DNA from: CAVXYG01 sp963766005
Lineage (GTDB): Bacteria; Actinomycetota; Actinomycetes; S36-B12; GCA-2699445
Length of the DNA stretch: 64,000 nucleotides
Reading direction: 5' to 3'
Assembly (NCBI GenBank): GCA_963766005.1
Contig: CAVXYG010000005.1
Location: 1 to 64,000, forward strand
Of the stretch, positions 27,289-36,509 are shown piece after piece (positions within the stretch are counted from its first letter, which is position 1; every line of letters begins with the position of its first letter). Below the pieces are notes generated by a model. That model worked only from the letters and a program-made list of their open reading frames with translations. It searched no databases and had not been told where the DNA came from. The position numbers and the translations under genes were made by a program.

Positions 27289-27738
27289 TCAGCCCTTGGC
27301 GCGCACCTCGTCGATCCCGCGTCGGGCGAGTTCGTCGGCCCGCTCGTTCTCCGGGTGCCCGGAGTGTCCCTTCACCCACTCCCAGCGGACCTCGTGGCTG
27401 GCCACGGCCTCGTCCAACGCCCGCCAAAGATCCTCGTTCTTCACTGGCTGCTTGCTCGAGGTGCGCCAGCCGCGTCGCTTCCACGACGCCATCCAGGACG
27501 TGATGCCGTTCTTCACATACGTCGAGTCCGTCGTCACCACCACCGCGCTGGGTCGGTTCAGCGAACGCAGCGCCTCGATCGCGGCGGTGAGCTCCATTCG
27601 ATTGTTCGTGGTGTGTGGCTCACCGCCGAAGAGCTCCCGCTCCTGCCCGCGCCACCGCAGCACCGCGCCCCACCCGCCGGGTCCGGGGTTCCCGGAGCAG
27701 GCGCCGTCGGTGTACACCTCCACCACGTCGTCGGCCAT
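27289..27738 (-). CDS. rnhA: Ribonuclease HI
   Basis: Cleaves RNA in RNA-DNA hybrids. At 149 residues it has the size of classical type-1 RNase HI. The four acidic residues are visible in Y-T-D-G-A-C-S-G-N-P-G-P-G-G-W (Asp), N-R-M-E-L-T-A (Glu), V-T-T-D-S-T-Y-V (Asp) and N-E-R-A-D-E-L-A (Asp). W-V-K-G-H-S-G-H-P carries the catalytic His loop. The basic-protrusion-like segment S-W-K-R-R-G-W is retained. The ATG at 27738 puts the first Asp at the family position. Confidence 0.95.
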   Translation of the reverse strand: MADDVVEVYTDGACSGNPGPGGWGAVLRWRGQERELFGGEPHTTNNRMELTAAIEALRSLNRPSAVVVTTDSTYVKNGITSWMASWKRRGWRTSSKQPVKNEDLWRALDEAVASHEVRWEWVKGHSGHPENERADELARRGIDEVRAKG

Positions 27739-27964
27739 GTGCGGAGTCTGCCAGGCGGCGCGGCGAGTGTTGGCGACCCCGCGGGGGCTCAGAGACCAGC
27801 GAGGCCTTCCGGCGCCGCGCGGAGACCACCGGAGCCCACTGGTGACGAACCCCACGCAGGGGGCGGGACAGGCACAAGTTACTCGTCGGTATCCTCGTGG
27901 GTAGGCACGCACGGTGGGTCTAGTCCGCCGCACCCGCGCGCACCGGGACGTCACAGGAGGAACT

Positions 27965-30223
27965 GTGGAACCGTACATGATCGTCCGGGCCCTGTACGGC
28001 GCCCTCTTCATCGTGATGATGGCGTGGTTCGCGCTCGCGCGGGGTCATTTCCTCTACCGGCTCATCAGCAGCGGCCAGCCGGCTCCGGGCCGTGCGGAGG
28101 ACACTACCCAGGTGGCCGAGGTCGAGGTCACCGAGGTCCTCGGGCAGAAGAAGCTGCTGAAGTGGACGGTCCCCGGCATCGCCCACGTGTTCGCCTTCTG
28201 GGGCTTCCTGGTGCTCGGCATCACGGTGGCGGAGGCATTCGGCGAACTCTTCATCGAGGGTTTCGCATTCCCGATCATCGGCACCTGGCCAGTCGTCCGG
28301 TTCATGGAGGACCTGTTCGCGGTCCTCGTCCTCGTCGGCATCGCGATGTTCGCGGTCATCCGCTTGATGAACGACCCCGCCAAGGAGGGCCGCAAGTCCC
28401 GCTTCTTCGGCTCGCACCTGTCGGGCGCCTGGATTGTGCTCGGCATGATCTTCCTGGTCATCGCCACCCTGCTCGTCTACCGCGGCGCGAAGGTCGGCGC
28501 GGCGCTGGCCGGCGGCGAGACGGTGGCCGAGGCAGGCATGTCCGGGGCGTTCGCCTCGCAGTGGGTCGGCGGGCTGCTCGAACCGTTGGGCGTCACGGCC
28601 AACCACTGGATCGAGACCGTCTTCGTGCTCGGGCACGTCGTGGTGATCCTGAGCTTCTTGCTCATCGTGCTGCACAGCAAGCACCTGCACATCTTCCTGG
28701 CCCCGATCAACGTCGGCGCCTCCCGCCGACCGAACGCGCTCGGCCCGCTGCTGCCGATGTACTCCGGCAACGATCCGATCGACTTCGAGGATCCCGCCGA
28801 CGACGCGATCTTCGGCCGGGGCCAGATCGAGGACTTCACCTGGAAGGGCCTGCTGGACTTCGCCACCTGCACCGAGTGCGGCCGCTGCCAGTCGCAGTGC
28901 CCGGCGTGGAACACCGGCAAGCCGCTGTCGCCCAAGCTGATGATCATGAACCTGCGCGACCACTCGTTCGCGAAGGCGCCCTATGTGCTCGCGGTGCAGG
29001 ACAAGCACGGCCACAATCTGGAGTTGGGCGAGGTCGACGACGACATCCTGGCCAAGATGACGCCGGAGGTGCAGGGCGAGGTTGCCCGCCCGCTGGTCGG
29101 GTCCCGCGAGGAGGATCCGCACCGCGCCACCGACGGCTACGATTCCGCCGGCCACCGCAGCCACGACCTGGCCGTCATCGACGAAGATGCCCTGTGGTCG
29201 TGCACGACGTGCGGCGCCTGCGTCAACCAGTGCCCGGTCGATATCGAGCATGTCGACCATTTCCTGGACATGCGGCGCCACCAGGTGATGATCCAGAGCG
29301 AGTTCCCTGCCGAGCTCAACGGCCTGTTCAAGAACCTGGAGAACAAGGGCAACCCGTGGGGGATGAACGCCAGCCTGCGCACCTCCTGGATCGACGAGGT
29401 CGACTTCGAGGTGGCCGTCTTCGGCGCGAACGGCGAGGACACGATCCCCGAGGACGTGGAGTACCTGTTCTGGGTCGGGTGCGCGGGGGCGTACGAGGAC
29501 CGGGCGAAGGCGACCACGAAGGCCGTTGCCGAGCTGCTGCACGTGGCGGGCGTGCAGTACCTGGTCCTCGGGGACGGCGAGACCTGCACCGGTGACCCGG
29601 CGCGGCGCGCGGGCAACGAGTTCCTGTTCCAGATGCAGGCGCAGCAGAACGTCGAGGTGCTCAACGAGATCGGCGCGAAGAAGATCGTCGTCACCTGCCC
29701 GCACTGCATGAACACGATCGGCCGGGAGTACCCGCAGCTGGGCGGCGACTACGAGGTCGTGCACCACAGCCAGCTGCTGTCGACGCTGCTGCGCGAGAAG
29801 CGCCTGACGCCGGTGACCCCGGTCGACGGCACGCTGACCTATCACGACCCCTGCTACCTCGGTCGCCACAACAAGGTCTACACCCCGCCGCGGGAGCTGC
29901 TGAAGAGCCTGCCGGGGGCGAACCTGGTGGAGATGGAACGCTCCGGGGACAAGTCCTTCTGCTGCGGCGCCGGCGGTGCCCGGATGTGGATGGAAGAGAC
30001 CATCGGGGAACGGGTCAACGTCAACCGCGCCGACGAGGCCATCGGGACCGGCGCCTCCAAGGTCGCCGTGGCCTGCCCGTTCTGCTCGGTGATGCTCAAC
30101 GACGGAGTCACGGCCCGCCAATCGCAGGGGGCTGCCGAGGGCGTCGAGGTCGTCGATCTGGCCACCGTGCTGCTGCAGTCGGTCTCGAGCAAGCAGTCCA
30201 CTGCTGCGAAGCCGGCCGGCTAA
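27965..30223 (+). CDS. Iron-sulfur membrane oxidoreductase (HdrD/GlpC-like, Rv0338c type)
   Basis: A 752-residue electron-transfer protein. About five membrane helices in the first 260 residues resemble the cytochrome-b-like NarI/HdrE part. Two ferredoxin-type [4Fe-4S] motifs follow, C-T-E-C-G-R-C-Q-S-Q-C-P near 301 and C-T-T-C-G-A-C-V-N-Q-C-P near 412. Two CCG domains end the protein, with V-G-C-A-G-A, C-P-H-C-M-N and F-C-C-G-A-G-G-A. The same order is seen in M. tuberculosis Rv0338c. Donor and acceptor are unknown; menaquinone-linked oxidation is plausible. GTG 27965 is preferred because AGGAGGAACT lies directly upstream. Confidence 0.88.
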   Translation: MEPYMIVRALYGALFIVMMAWFALARGHFLYRLISSGQPAPGRAEDTTQVAEVEVTEVLGQKKLLKWTVPGIAHVFAFWGFLVLGITVAEAFGELFIEGFAFPIIGTWPVVRFMEDLFAVLVLVGIAMFAVIRLMNDPAKEGRKSRFFGSHLSGAWIVLGMIFLVIATLLVYRGAKVGAALAGGETVAEAGMSGAFASQWVGGLLEPLGVTANHWIETVFVLGHVVVILSFLLIVLHSKHLHIFLAPINVGASRRPNALGPLLPMYSGNDPIDFEDPADDAIFGRGQIEDFTWKGLLDFATCTECGRCQSQCPAWNTGKPLSPKLMIMNLRDHSFAKAPYVLAVQDKHGHNLELGEVDDDILAKMTPEVQGEVARPLVGSREEDPHRATDGYDSAGHRSHDLAVIDEDALWSCTTCGACVNQCPVDIEHVDHFLDMRRHQVMIQSEFPAELNGLFKNLENKGNPWGMNASLRTSWIDEVDFEVAVFGANGEDTIPEDVEYLFWVGCAGAYEDRAKATTKAVAELLHVAGVQYLVLGDGETCTGDPARRAGNEFLFQMQAQQNVEVLNEIGAKKIVVTCPHCMNTIGREYPQLGGDYEVVHHSQLLSTLLREKRLTPVTPVDGTLTYHDPCYLGRHNKVYTPPRELLKSLPGANLVEMERSGDKSFCCGAGGARMWMEETIGERVNVNRADEAIGTGASKVAVACPFCSVMLNDGVTARQSQGAAEGVEVVDLATVLLQSVSSKQSTAAKPAG

Positions 30224-30494
30224 CTCCCTGCGCGGGACAGGACCAGGTCCTCGCAGGTCACGACGCGACCGGCTTGGCGCGGGCCGGCGGGGACTGGGCG
30301 GGAGACGGTTGGACGCCCGGCGGCTGGCCGGAACGCCCGGGTCAGGCCCGCCGGCGGCGGGGCGGCGTTTGGTCGCACCGGCCCCAGGCCGGCACCAGGC
30401 GGGGAGACCGCTGACCAGTACCCGATCTCCCGGTCCGAGGCGCCTGCGGCGCTCCCCGCTGCCGGGGCTCCCGCGGTGAGGCGGTGGCCGCGCC

Positions 30495-31430
30495 TCACCG
30501 CAACGCCCCGAATCCCTGCGGCGGGCCGTCCAGGGCCAGGGCCACGCAGCGATCGTCGAAGGCCTGCCACAACTGTTCGTCGGGGTGCTCGGTGTGGCTG
30601 ACCGGGAATTCCATGATCTCGTGCGGCCCCGCGAGATGGTTGGCGATGGCGTAGACGGTCTTGGCCGGCACGACGACGTCCTGCAGCCCGAGACCCACGA
30701 GGGTCGCGCAGCTGACGTCGGGGGCGAAGGCCATGGTGTCGAAGTAGCGCAGCACCAGCGCGATGTCCTCGGCGGCCTGGGGGCGCCGCGCGATGTAGGC
30801 GCTGACCTCGGCGCCGGATCCCAGTTCCACGGAGAAGTGCCGGCCGTCGGCCCAGCCGAAGGTGGGCACGCCGACGACCAGCACGTCGACGGTGTGCAGC
30901 ACCGCCTCGGCCATCAGCGCCAGGCCGCCGGCGAAGCTGATGCCGTGCGCGACGAGTCTGGTCATGGAGTCGCCGAGCAGCAGTCGGCCGACCTGGAGCG
31001 CTCGCGCGTAATCGCAGACCGCGCCGCGCAGGATCGACGTCTCCGGACTCTGGATCCCGGTCAGGACGTAGCCGGAGCGCGACAGCCCCGACACGGCCTC
31101 CGCCGACATCCCGAAGCCCCGGATATCCACCCCGAGGACGTCGACCCCCTGCTCGGCCCAGTGCCACTGCACTTCGGTCCGGCTGCCGTAACCGTGGCTG
31201 TGCACGATCAGCGGCCGCGGTCCGGGACCCGTCACGAGGTATCCGGACACTGGAGTACCGTGCAGTGACCGAAACGTCAGCCGCCGCAACCGCAGCGTGG
31301 CATCGCGATCGTGTCGGAGGTCGGAGGTCTGCATGTCGGGATCGACGGAGTCGAGTTCGGTGCGCGTGTGCGACCAGAAGGCCTCGAAGTCCGGGGGCCG
31401 GTTGAGGTCCGGGGTGACGGTCCGGCTCAT
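30495..31430 (-). CDS. Acetyl xylan esterase/cephalosporin-C deacetylase family hydrolase
   Basis: A 311-residue alpha/beta hydrolase. Family AXE1 features: P-P-D-F-E-A-F-W at the N-terminus, L-I-V-H-S-H-G-Y-G for the oxyanion side, V-D-I-R-G-F-G-M-S, and the nucleophile elbow H-G-I-S-F-A-G-G with Ser near 170. L-G-L-Q-D-V-V-V-P has the likely Asp and V-S-H-T-E-H-P the His. It deacetylates sugars or similar small esters in known relatives. There is no signal peptide, so it acts in the cytoplasm. It diverges from the acyltransferase fusion by 66 bp. The 271 bp downstream (30224-30494) is GC-rich spacer with nothing recognised. Confidence 0.85.
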   Translation of the reverse strand: MSRTVTPDLNRPPDFEAFWSHTRTELDSVDPDMQTSDLRHDRDATLRLRRLTFRSLHGTPVSGYLVTGPGPRPLIVHSHGYGSRTEVQWHWAEQGVDVLGVDIRGFGMSAEAVSGLSRSGYVLTGIQSPETSILRGAVCDYARALQVGRLLLGDSMTRLVAHGISFAGGLALMAEAVLHTVDVLVVGVPTFGWADGRHFSVELGSGAEVSAYIARRPQAAEDIALVLRYFDTMAFAPDVSCATLVGLGLQDVVVPAKTVYAIANHLAGPHEIMEFPVSHTEHPDEQLWQAFDDRCVALALDGPPQGFGALR

Positions 31431-31496
31431 GAGGCCTCCCGATGGCTTCCGTCGCCGGATCCAGAGCGCCGCGACGAGCGGGACGAGTGCGTTCTC

Positions 31497-33524
31497 ATGA
31501 TGCTATCGGGCGCAGAGCTGAGGGATGTCGACTTCCTCGCCGTCCTGCCCGACTGGGCACTCGACCGGTTGGCCCGTGACGCCAGCATCGCCGAGTTCCC
31601 TGCCGGAGCCTTCATCACCCGCCAGCACGAGAAGGCCGACACGGCCTACTTCCTGACCCACGGCAACGCGCAGGTCTTCCTGCGGTTCGAAGGGGCAGGG
31701 GATCTGCTCATCGAGACGCTGTCGGAGTCCACGCCTGCGCTGGGCTGGTCGGTCTTCCGGCCGCCGTACCGCTACACCGCCTCGACCCGGGCCGAGACCC
31801 CGTGCACCGCGGTGGCCGTCCCGCGGCAGGCGTTCGCCGAGGTGTTCGCCGAGGAACCCGCCCTGGAGTTCCATGTCCTGCAGCAGGTTGCCCGTGTCGT
31901 GGCCGAGCGGTTGGAGCGGACCGTGGACCTGCTGCTCGGCCGGGACGAGGCCGCGGACGCTGCCGCCGAGGCTCGAACGGAGCCGATTGGCCAGAGCAGC
32001 GCCGCCCCGGCTCAGGCCGGTCCCCACGGCACGACGCTGCCGACCGACGCGCTGGCCATCCTCCAGGACGCGCCCTTCTTCGAGCACTTCTCGGGGGTGG
32101 AACTGGACCTGCTGGTCGAGCGGGCCAGGGTCGAGCAGTTCCGGGCCGGGGAGCACATCATCCACCGGGGCGCTGCTGCGAATTCCTTCCATATGCTCCT
32201 CTCCGGCACGGCCCGCCTGGTCTACAGCGATGCACTGCCCGCCATGCCCCAAGAGGCCTTCAGCTCCCAGACGATCAGGGAGCCTGGCCGCGTGATCGGC
32301 TGGTCGGCGCTCGTGGAGCCCTTCTCCTACCGCGCGGGGGCGGTGGCGGTCGCGGACTGCCGCACGCTGGCCTTCGACCACATCGAGCTGCTCGAGATCG
32401 CCGAGGAGCACCCGGAATTCGGCCGCCGACTCATGGTGCAGGTGCTGTGGCTGCTGGGCAGTCGGCTGCGGGAGACGCGGATGCGGATGGTGGCCCGCCG
32501 CTACGACGATGAGGTCATCGCCATCCGCGCGCTGATCGATCAGCACGCCGAGGAGCTCAGCGTCTCCTCACCGCTGCACAAGCTGCCGCACTTCCTCCAG
32601 AACCGCGTCACCGTGCCGGACGCGATCACGGCGATGGAACTCCTCGCGGTCGACGGAGATGCGGTCGAACGGTCGCTGGCCGTGTCGTGCCTGGACCTCA
32701 TGGTCAAGATCCGTCGCGAGCTGGCCCTCTACCAGCAGCTGCAGGCCGTCTACCAGGACGTCGCCGGCACGGCGCCCGGCACCGACCCCGCCGAGGTGCG
32801 ACGACGGTGCAGCCGGGCCTTCGTGGAGCTCTTCGAGCAGACCGACTACGTCATCGAGGGTCTCGAGCGGCTGCCCGAGCGGCCCGGCGGCCATCTGGTG
32901 ATCATGAACCACCTCAGCAACGACGAGTCCAACGCTATGCCCAGCGGCTTCCACCTCACCATGGACAGCCACTTCGTCTCCGCCATGATCCTGTTCCGCA
33001 CCTACGGCCGGGCCCCGATCCGGGTGATCCGCAAGTCCAGCCCCGACGAGTACGCCCATCAGATGTACTACGACCAGCTGGGCTACATCTACGTGTTCCG
33101 CTCCGCCGTCGACCCGGCCGAGATCGGTGGCGGCCAGAGCACCGAGGAACGGCGCGAAGCCTTCCTCCGTCAGGCCCGGGGCCATCTCGCCCGGGGCGAG
33201 AACATCGTGATCTGCCCTGAGGGCGAGTGCACGACCACCGACCACTCGCCGCTACCGTTCCGCTCCGGGACCTTCCTGCTCGCCGCCCGCACCAACCCCG
33301 AACCGCTCATCATCCCGATCTCGTTGGCCAACTTCGACAAGCAGCTCACCCGGACGACGCTGGCCGCGACCATCCACGAGCCGTTCCGCATGTCGGACGT
33401 GCTCCCGCCGGACGCCCCGGTCGAGGCGCTGTACGCCTGGGTCAAGGACTACCAGCGCACCTTCGCCGGCTACGTGGCCCAGACGCGGCAACTCGCGAAC
33501 GAGGCCGCCGCACGCCGGGGTTGA
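31497..33524 (+). CDS. Two cNMP-binding-like domains fused to a PlsC-type acyltransferase
   Basis: A 675-residue fusion. Residues about 8-140 and 185-325 are two Crp/cNMP-type beta-rolls. Both replace the usual phosphate cassette F-G-E with G-W-S (L-G-W-S-V-F-R; I-G-W-S-A-L-V) while keeping a downstream Arg, so the ligand may not be a cyclic nucleotide. A helical linker (335-445) leads to an LPLAT domain. Its first motif is N-H-L-S-N-D near 470, with the Asp one residue closer than in the normal H-x4-D, and a Glu at the usual place. The third motif is C-P-E-G-E. A ligand-controlled phospholipid acyltransferase is the likely role. Confidence 0.8.
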   Translation: MMLSGAELRDVDFLAVLPDWALDRLARDASIAEFPAGAFITRQHEKADTAYFLTHGNAQVFLRFEGAGDLLIETLSESTPALGWSVFRPPYRYTASTRAETPCTAVAVPRQAFAEVFAEEPALEFHVLQQVARVVAERLERTVDLLLGRDEAADAAAEARTEPIGQSSAAPAQAGPHGTTLPTDALAILQDAPFFEHFSGVELDLLVERARVEQFRAGEHIIHRGAAANSFHMLLSGTARLVYSDALPAMPQEAFSSQTIREPGRVIGWSALVEPFSYRAGAVAVADCRTLAFDHIELLEIAEEHPEFGRRLMVQVLWLLGSRLRETRMRMVARRYDDEVIAIRALIDQHAEELSVSSPLHKLPHFLQNRVTVPDAITAMELLAVDGDAVERSLAVSCLDLMVKIRRELALYQQLQAVYQDVAGTAPGTDPAEVRRRCSRAFVELFEQTDYVIEGLERLPERPGGHLVIMNHLSNDESNAMPSGFHLTMDSHFVSAMILFRTYGRAPIRVIRKSSPDEYAHQMYYDQLGYIYVFRSAVDPAEIGGGQSTEERREAFLRQARGHLARGENIVICPEGECTTTDHSPLPFRSGTFLLAARTNPEPLIIPISLANFDKQLTRTTLAATIHEPFRMSDVLPPDAPVEALYAWVKDYQRTFAGYVAQTRQLANEAAARRG

Positions 33525-33720
33525 GACCCGCGTCGGGCAGGATTCGAGGGGAGCCAGCCGAGTTCGTCCCCAACCGCCTCGTCCCCAACCGCCGTGCGCA
33601 GCAGGCCCGGACGGGTGCTGGCCGCTCTCGCAGGCCAGGGCACCGGGTCCAGCGGTGGACAGCAGCAGCGGGGCCGGCGCGGAGTTCGAGCCCCGCCCAC
33701 CGCGGGGAACCGCGTCCGCC

Positions 33721-34092
33721 CTAGGGCTGCCGCACGAACTCCACGACGATGTCGCCGCGCCGCATCGTGAGACGCTCCGGCGTGCAGTCGCACGCCAGTC
33801 GTCCGGCGAGGGCCTGCGTGATGCGGTCCTCGTACGATCCGACCGCCCACCCCCATGGCGCGGGCGTGCGCGCGGTGCCCTCGAAGACAGCGGCCCCGTC
33901 CTGCCGCACGAGCGCACCTTCCACCGCGATGCCGCCCGCGGTGAAGCGGCCGGATCCCGCGGCATCGAGGACGAGTTCGGATCGCATGTCCCCGGAGACC
34001 ATCACCGTCAGCGGACCGACGCGGAACCGCTCGCACCTCCACGACGTGCTCCCCGAGAGCACTGCGGCTTGGCTGGTCGCCTGTGCAGTCAT
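33721..34092 (-). CDS. Conserved-looking hypothetical protein
   Basis: About 123 residues from ATG 34092, or 152 from a GTG at 34179. The ATG has GGTGGTGAAGG close upstream. The sequence alternates short beta-type stretches (V-G-P-L-T-V-M-V-S-G; S-E-L-V-L-D; G-G-I-A-V-E-G) with C-x-C near residue 100 and ends I-V-V-E-F-V-R. No signal peptide or membrane helix and no family I can name. It is bounded by 196 bp of spacer on the 3' side with no feature recognised. Confidence 0.55.
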   Translation of the reverse strand: MTAQATSQAAVLSGSTSWRCERFRVGPLTVMVSGDMRSELVLDAAGSGRFTAGGIAVEGALVRQDGAAVFEGTARTPAPWGWAVGSYEDRITQALAGRLACDCTPERLTMRRGDIVVEFVRQP

Positions 34093-34341
34093 GTCCTTCA
34101 CCACCTCGGTCCGACAACCGCGATGCTGCAGGGCCCCGGTGACCACGAGGCGTCGCCCGTGCAACAGCGGGCCGAACACTCGGCGGTGAGGTCCGCCGAG
34201 CCGAGCAACCGGAGCCGACGGCTTGCCAGGCGGAAGGCGCGTGGATCAGCCGAGGCGGGAGCCTGCCCGGCTCGAACTGGCGTCCCTGGGCATCGCGAGG
34301 CCACCGCCCGAGCGCGGTGCGCCATCGGCAAGACTGGGGCC

Positions 34342-35298
34342 ATGGCGTCACCCGTCCTGGCATGCGAGCACCTGGTCAAGCAGTTCGGCGATCTCACCGC
34401 CGTCGACGACGTCTCCTTCACGGTCTCCCCCGGCGAGACCTACGGCCTGCTCGGCCCCAACGGTGCCGGCAAGACGACCACGATCTCCATGATCGCCGGA
34501 CTGCTGCGCGCGACGTCGGGCTCCGTGCACGTGCTCGGCTCGAAGATCACGCCCGCCGCGAGTTCGGCGAAGGGCGCCATCGGATTGGTCCCGCAGGACA
34601 TCGCGCTCTACCCGGACTTGTCCGTGACGGAGAACCTCACGTTCTTCGGCCGGCTCCAGGGCCTGTCCGGGCAGCGGCTGCAGGATCGCATCGACGATGT
34701 GCTGGAGGTCGTCGGGCTGTCGGATCGGGCCAAAGACCGTATCGACACCTACTCCGGCGGGATGAAGCGGCGCGCCAACATCGCGGTTGGGATGCTGCAC
34801 GAGCCGACACTGCTCATCCTCGACGAGCCCACCGTCGGTGTTGACCCGCAGAGCCGCAACTCCATCCTGGAATCCGTCGACGCCCTCGGCGCCATCGGGA
34901 TGGCCGTCCTCTACACGACGCACTACATGGAGGAGGCGGAACGGCTGTGCGACCGCATCGGGATCATCGACGAGGGCGCACTCATCGCCGAGGGGACCAG
35001 CCGGGGGCTCATCGCGGGGCTCGGCGAGGCGACGTCGGTGACCATCCGCGCCGAGGGGGCCACGGTCCGCCTGGACCAGTGGGCGGATGCGGTCCGGGCG
35101 AAGCCGGGCGTCCACGCCGTCCAACTCGCCGCGCCCGGCGCAACGATCACCTGCGCGGACTCCTCGGCGGCCGTTGCAGCCGCGTTCGCGGCCGCCGAGG
35201 CCTCCGACGTGGTCATCGGGGGCGTCGAGATCGCCTCGCCCGACCTCGAAGCGGTCTTTCTCAGCCTCACCGGCAAGGCATTGCGAGACCGTTCATGA
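34342..35298 (+). CDS. ABC-2 exporter ATP-binding protein
   Basis: A 318-residue ABC ATPase of the DrrA/CcmA type. Walker A G-P-N-G-A-G-K-T-T near residue 38, signature Y-S-G-G-M-K-R-R, Walker B L-L-I-L-D-E-P-T-V-G-V-D and switch His in T-T-H-Y-M-E-E-A. The C-terminal 90 residues are the extension seen in ABC-2 exporters. It is the first gene of a three-gene exporter operon; its stop overlaps the next ATG by 4 bp. Substrates of such systems range from drugs to lipids; none can be named here. Confidence 0.9.
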   Translation: MASPVLACEHLVKQFGDLTAVDDVSFTVSPGETYGLLGPNGAGKTTTISMIAGLLRATSGSVHVLGSKITPAASSAKGAIGLVPQDIALYPDLSVTENLTFFGRLQGLSGQRLQDRIDDVLEVVGLSDRAKDRIDTYSGGMKRRANIAVGMLHEPTLLILDEPTVGVDPQSRNSILESVDALGAIGMAVLYTTHYMEEAERLCDRIGIIDEGALIAEGTSRGLIAGLGEATSVTIRAEGATVRLDQWADAVRAKPGVHAVQLAAPGATITCADSSAAVAAAFAAAEASDVVIGGVEIASPDLEAVFLSLTGKALRDRS

Positions 35299-36509
35299 CG
35301 ACGGCACCGGCCAAGCCCCGTCCCCCGAGCACCGCGCGCCAGGCGATGCTCGTGGGCAGCCTGGACCTCAAGCGCCGTCTGCGCGACCGGTCCATCCTGC
35401 TCCAGGTCTTCCTGGCCCCGATCCTGCTCGCCCTCATCGTCGGCGGGGCGTTCGGCGGCGATACCAACAGCTACTCCACGACCATCCTCATCGCCGATGT
35501 CGATCAGACCCCCACCTCGGCGTCGATCGTTGCGGCCATCGCCTCCGCTTCGGAGGAGGACGGCGTCGTCTTCGCACCGCGCGAGGTCGCTGGCACCGAC
35601 CAGGCCGAGGCGGCGATCGACGAGGGCGCGGCCTCGGCGGCGGTCGTCATCCCGGCCGGGTTCAGCGACGATGTCGCATCCGGTTCCGCCGCGCGACTCG
35701 TCGTCGTCGGCGGTCCGGGACAGGATATCGACCGCAGCATCGCCGAGTCGGTGGCCGACGGGATCGCTGCATCCGCCCAATCGCGTCGCGTCAGCAGCGC
35801 CACCGCCATCACGGCGGTCGAGGAGTTCGGCGTGCCGCTGGACGAAGCGGAGCTTCAGCGCCTCCTCGCAGCACCGCCCATCATCGCGGTCACCGATGCC
35901 CGGGTGGAGAACACCTTCAACCTGATGGCCTTCTTCGCCCCCGGCATGGCGATGATCTTCCTGTTCTTCGTGATGGGCGCCGCTGCCCGGTCGCTGCTGA
36001 CCGAGCGCCGGGAGGGGACGCTCGACCGGGTCCTCGCCGGACCGACGGCGCCGTCGGCGTTCCTGCTCGGCAAGGCCGGCGCGGTCGTGGTCCTGGGCCT
36101 GCTGAGCATGCTGACGGTGTACCTGGCGACGACCTTCGGCTTCGGCGTGGACTGGGGCGACCCCGTGGGAGTGCTCCTGGTGATGGTCGCCGCTGTCCTC
36201 GCGATCGCCGGCATCTCCCTGATCATCACGGGACTGGCACGCAGCGAGCAGCAGGCGGAGGCCCTGACGATCATCGGGACGCTGATCTTCGCAGTCCTGG
36301 GCGGCACATTCGTCTTCGCGGCCGGCGGAGTGCTGGCGCAGATGCGGGTCTTCACGCCCAACGGCCAGGCCATCATCGCCTTGATCGAGCTCTCTGCCGG
36401 CGAAGCGAGTTGGGTCGCCGTGCTGCCGCACGTGCTCATCTTGGTGGCGATGGGCCTGGTCACCGGGCTCATCGGCCTGATCGCGATCCGCAGGGGGATG
36501 GCGCAATGA
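35295..36509 (+). CDS. ABC-2 family exporter permease (first subunit)
   Basis: A 404-residue ABC-2 type permease: one N-terminal membrane helix (residues about 35-55), a large extracytoplasmic domain of about 170 residues, then five to six helices in the C-terminal half. The segment S-L-L-T-E-R-R-E-G-T-L-D-R after the second helix is the cytoplasmic coupling motif of the family. It overlaps both neighbours by 4 bp (ATGA), so the two permeases are likely made in equal amounts and form a heterodimer. Confidence 0.88.
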   Translation: MTTAPAKPRPPSTARQAMLVGSLDLKRRLRDRSILLQVFLAPILLALIVGGAFGGDTNSYSTTILIADVDQTPTSASIVAAIASASEEDGVVFAPREVAGTDQAEAAIDEGAASAAVVIPAGFSDDVASGSAARLVVVGGPGQDIDRSIAESVADGIAASAQSRRVSSATAITAVEEFGVPLDEAELQRLLAAPPIIAVTDARVENTFNLMAFFAPGMAMIFLFFVMGAAARSLLTERREGTLDRVLAGPTAPSAFLLGKAGAVVVLGLLSMLTVYLATTFGFGVDWGDPVGVLLVMVAAVLAIAGISLIITGLARSEQQAEALTIIGTLIFAVLGGTFVFAAGGVLAQMRVFTPNGQAIIALIELSAGEASWVAVLPHVLILVAMGLVTGLIGLIAIRRGMAQ

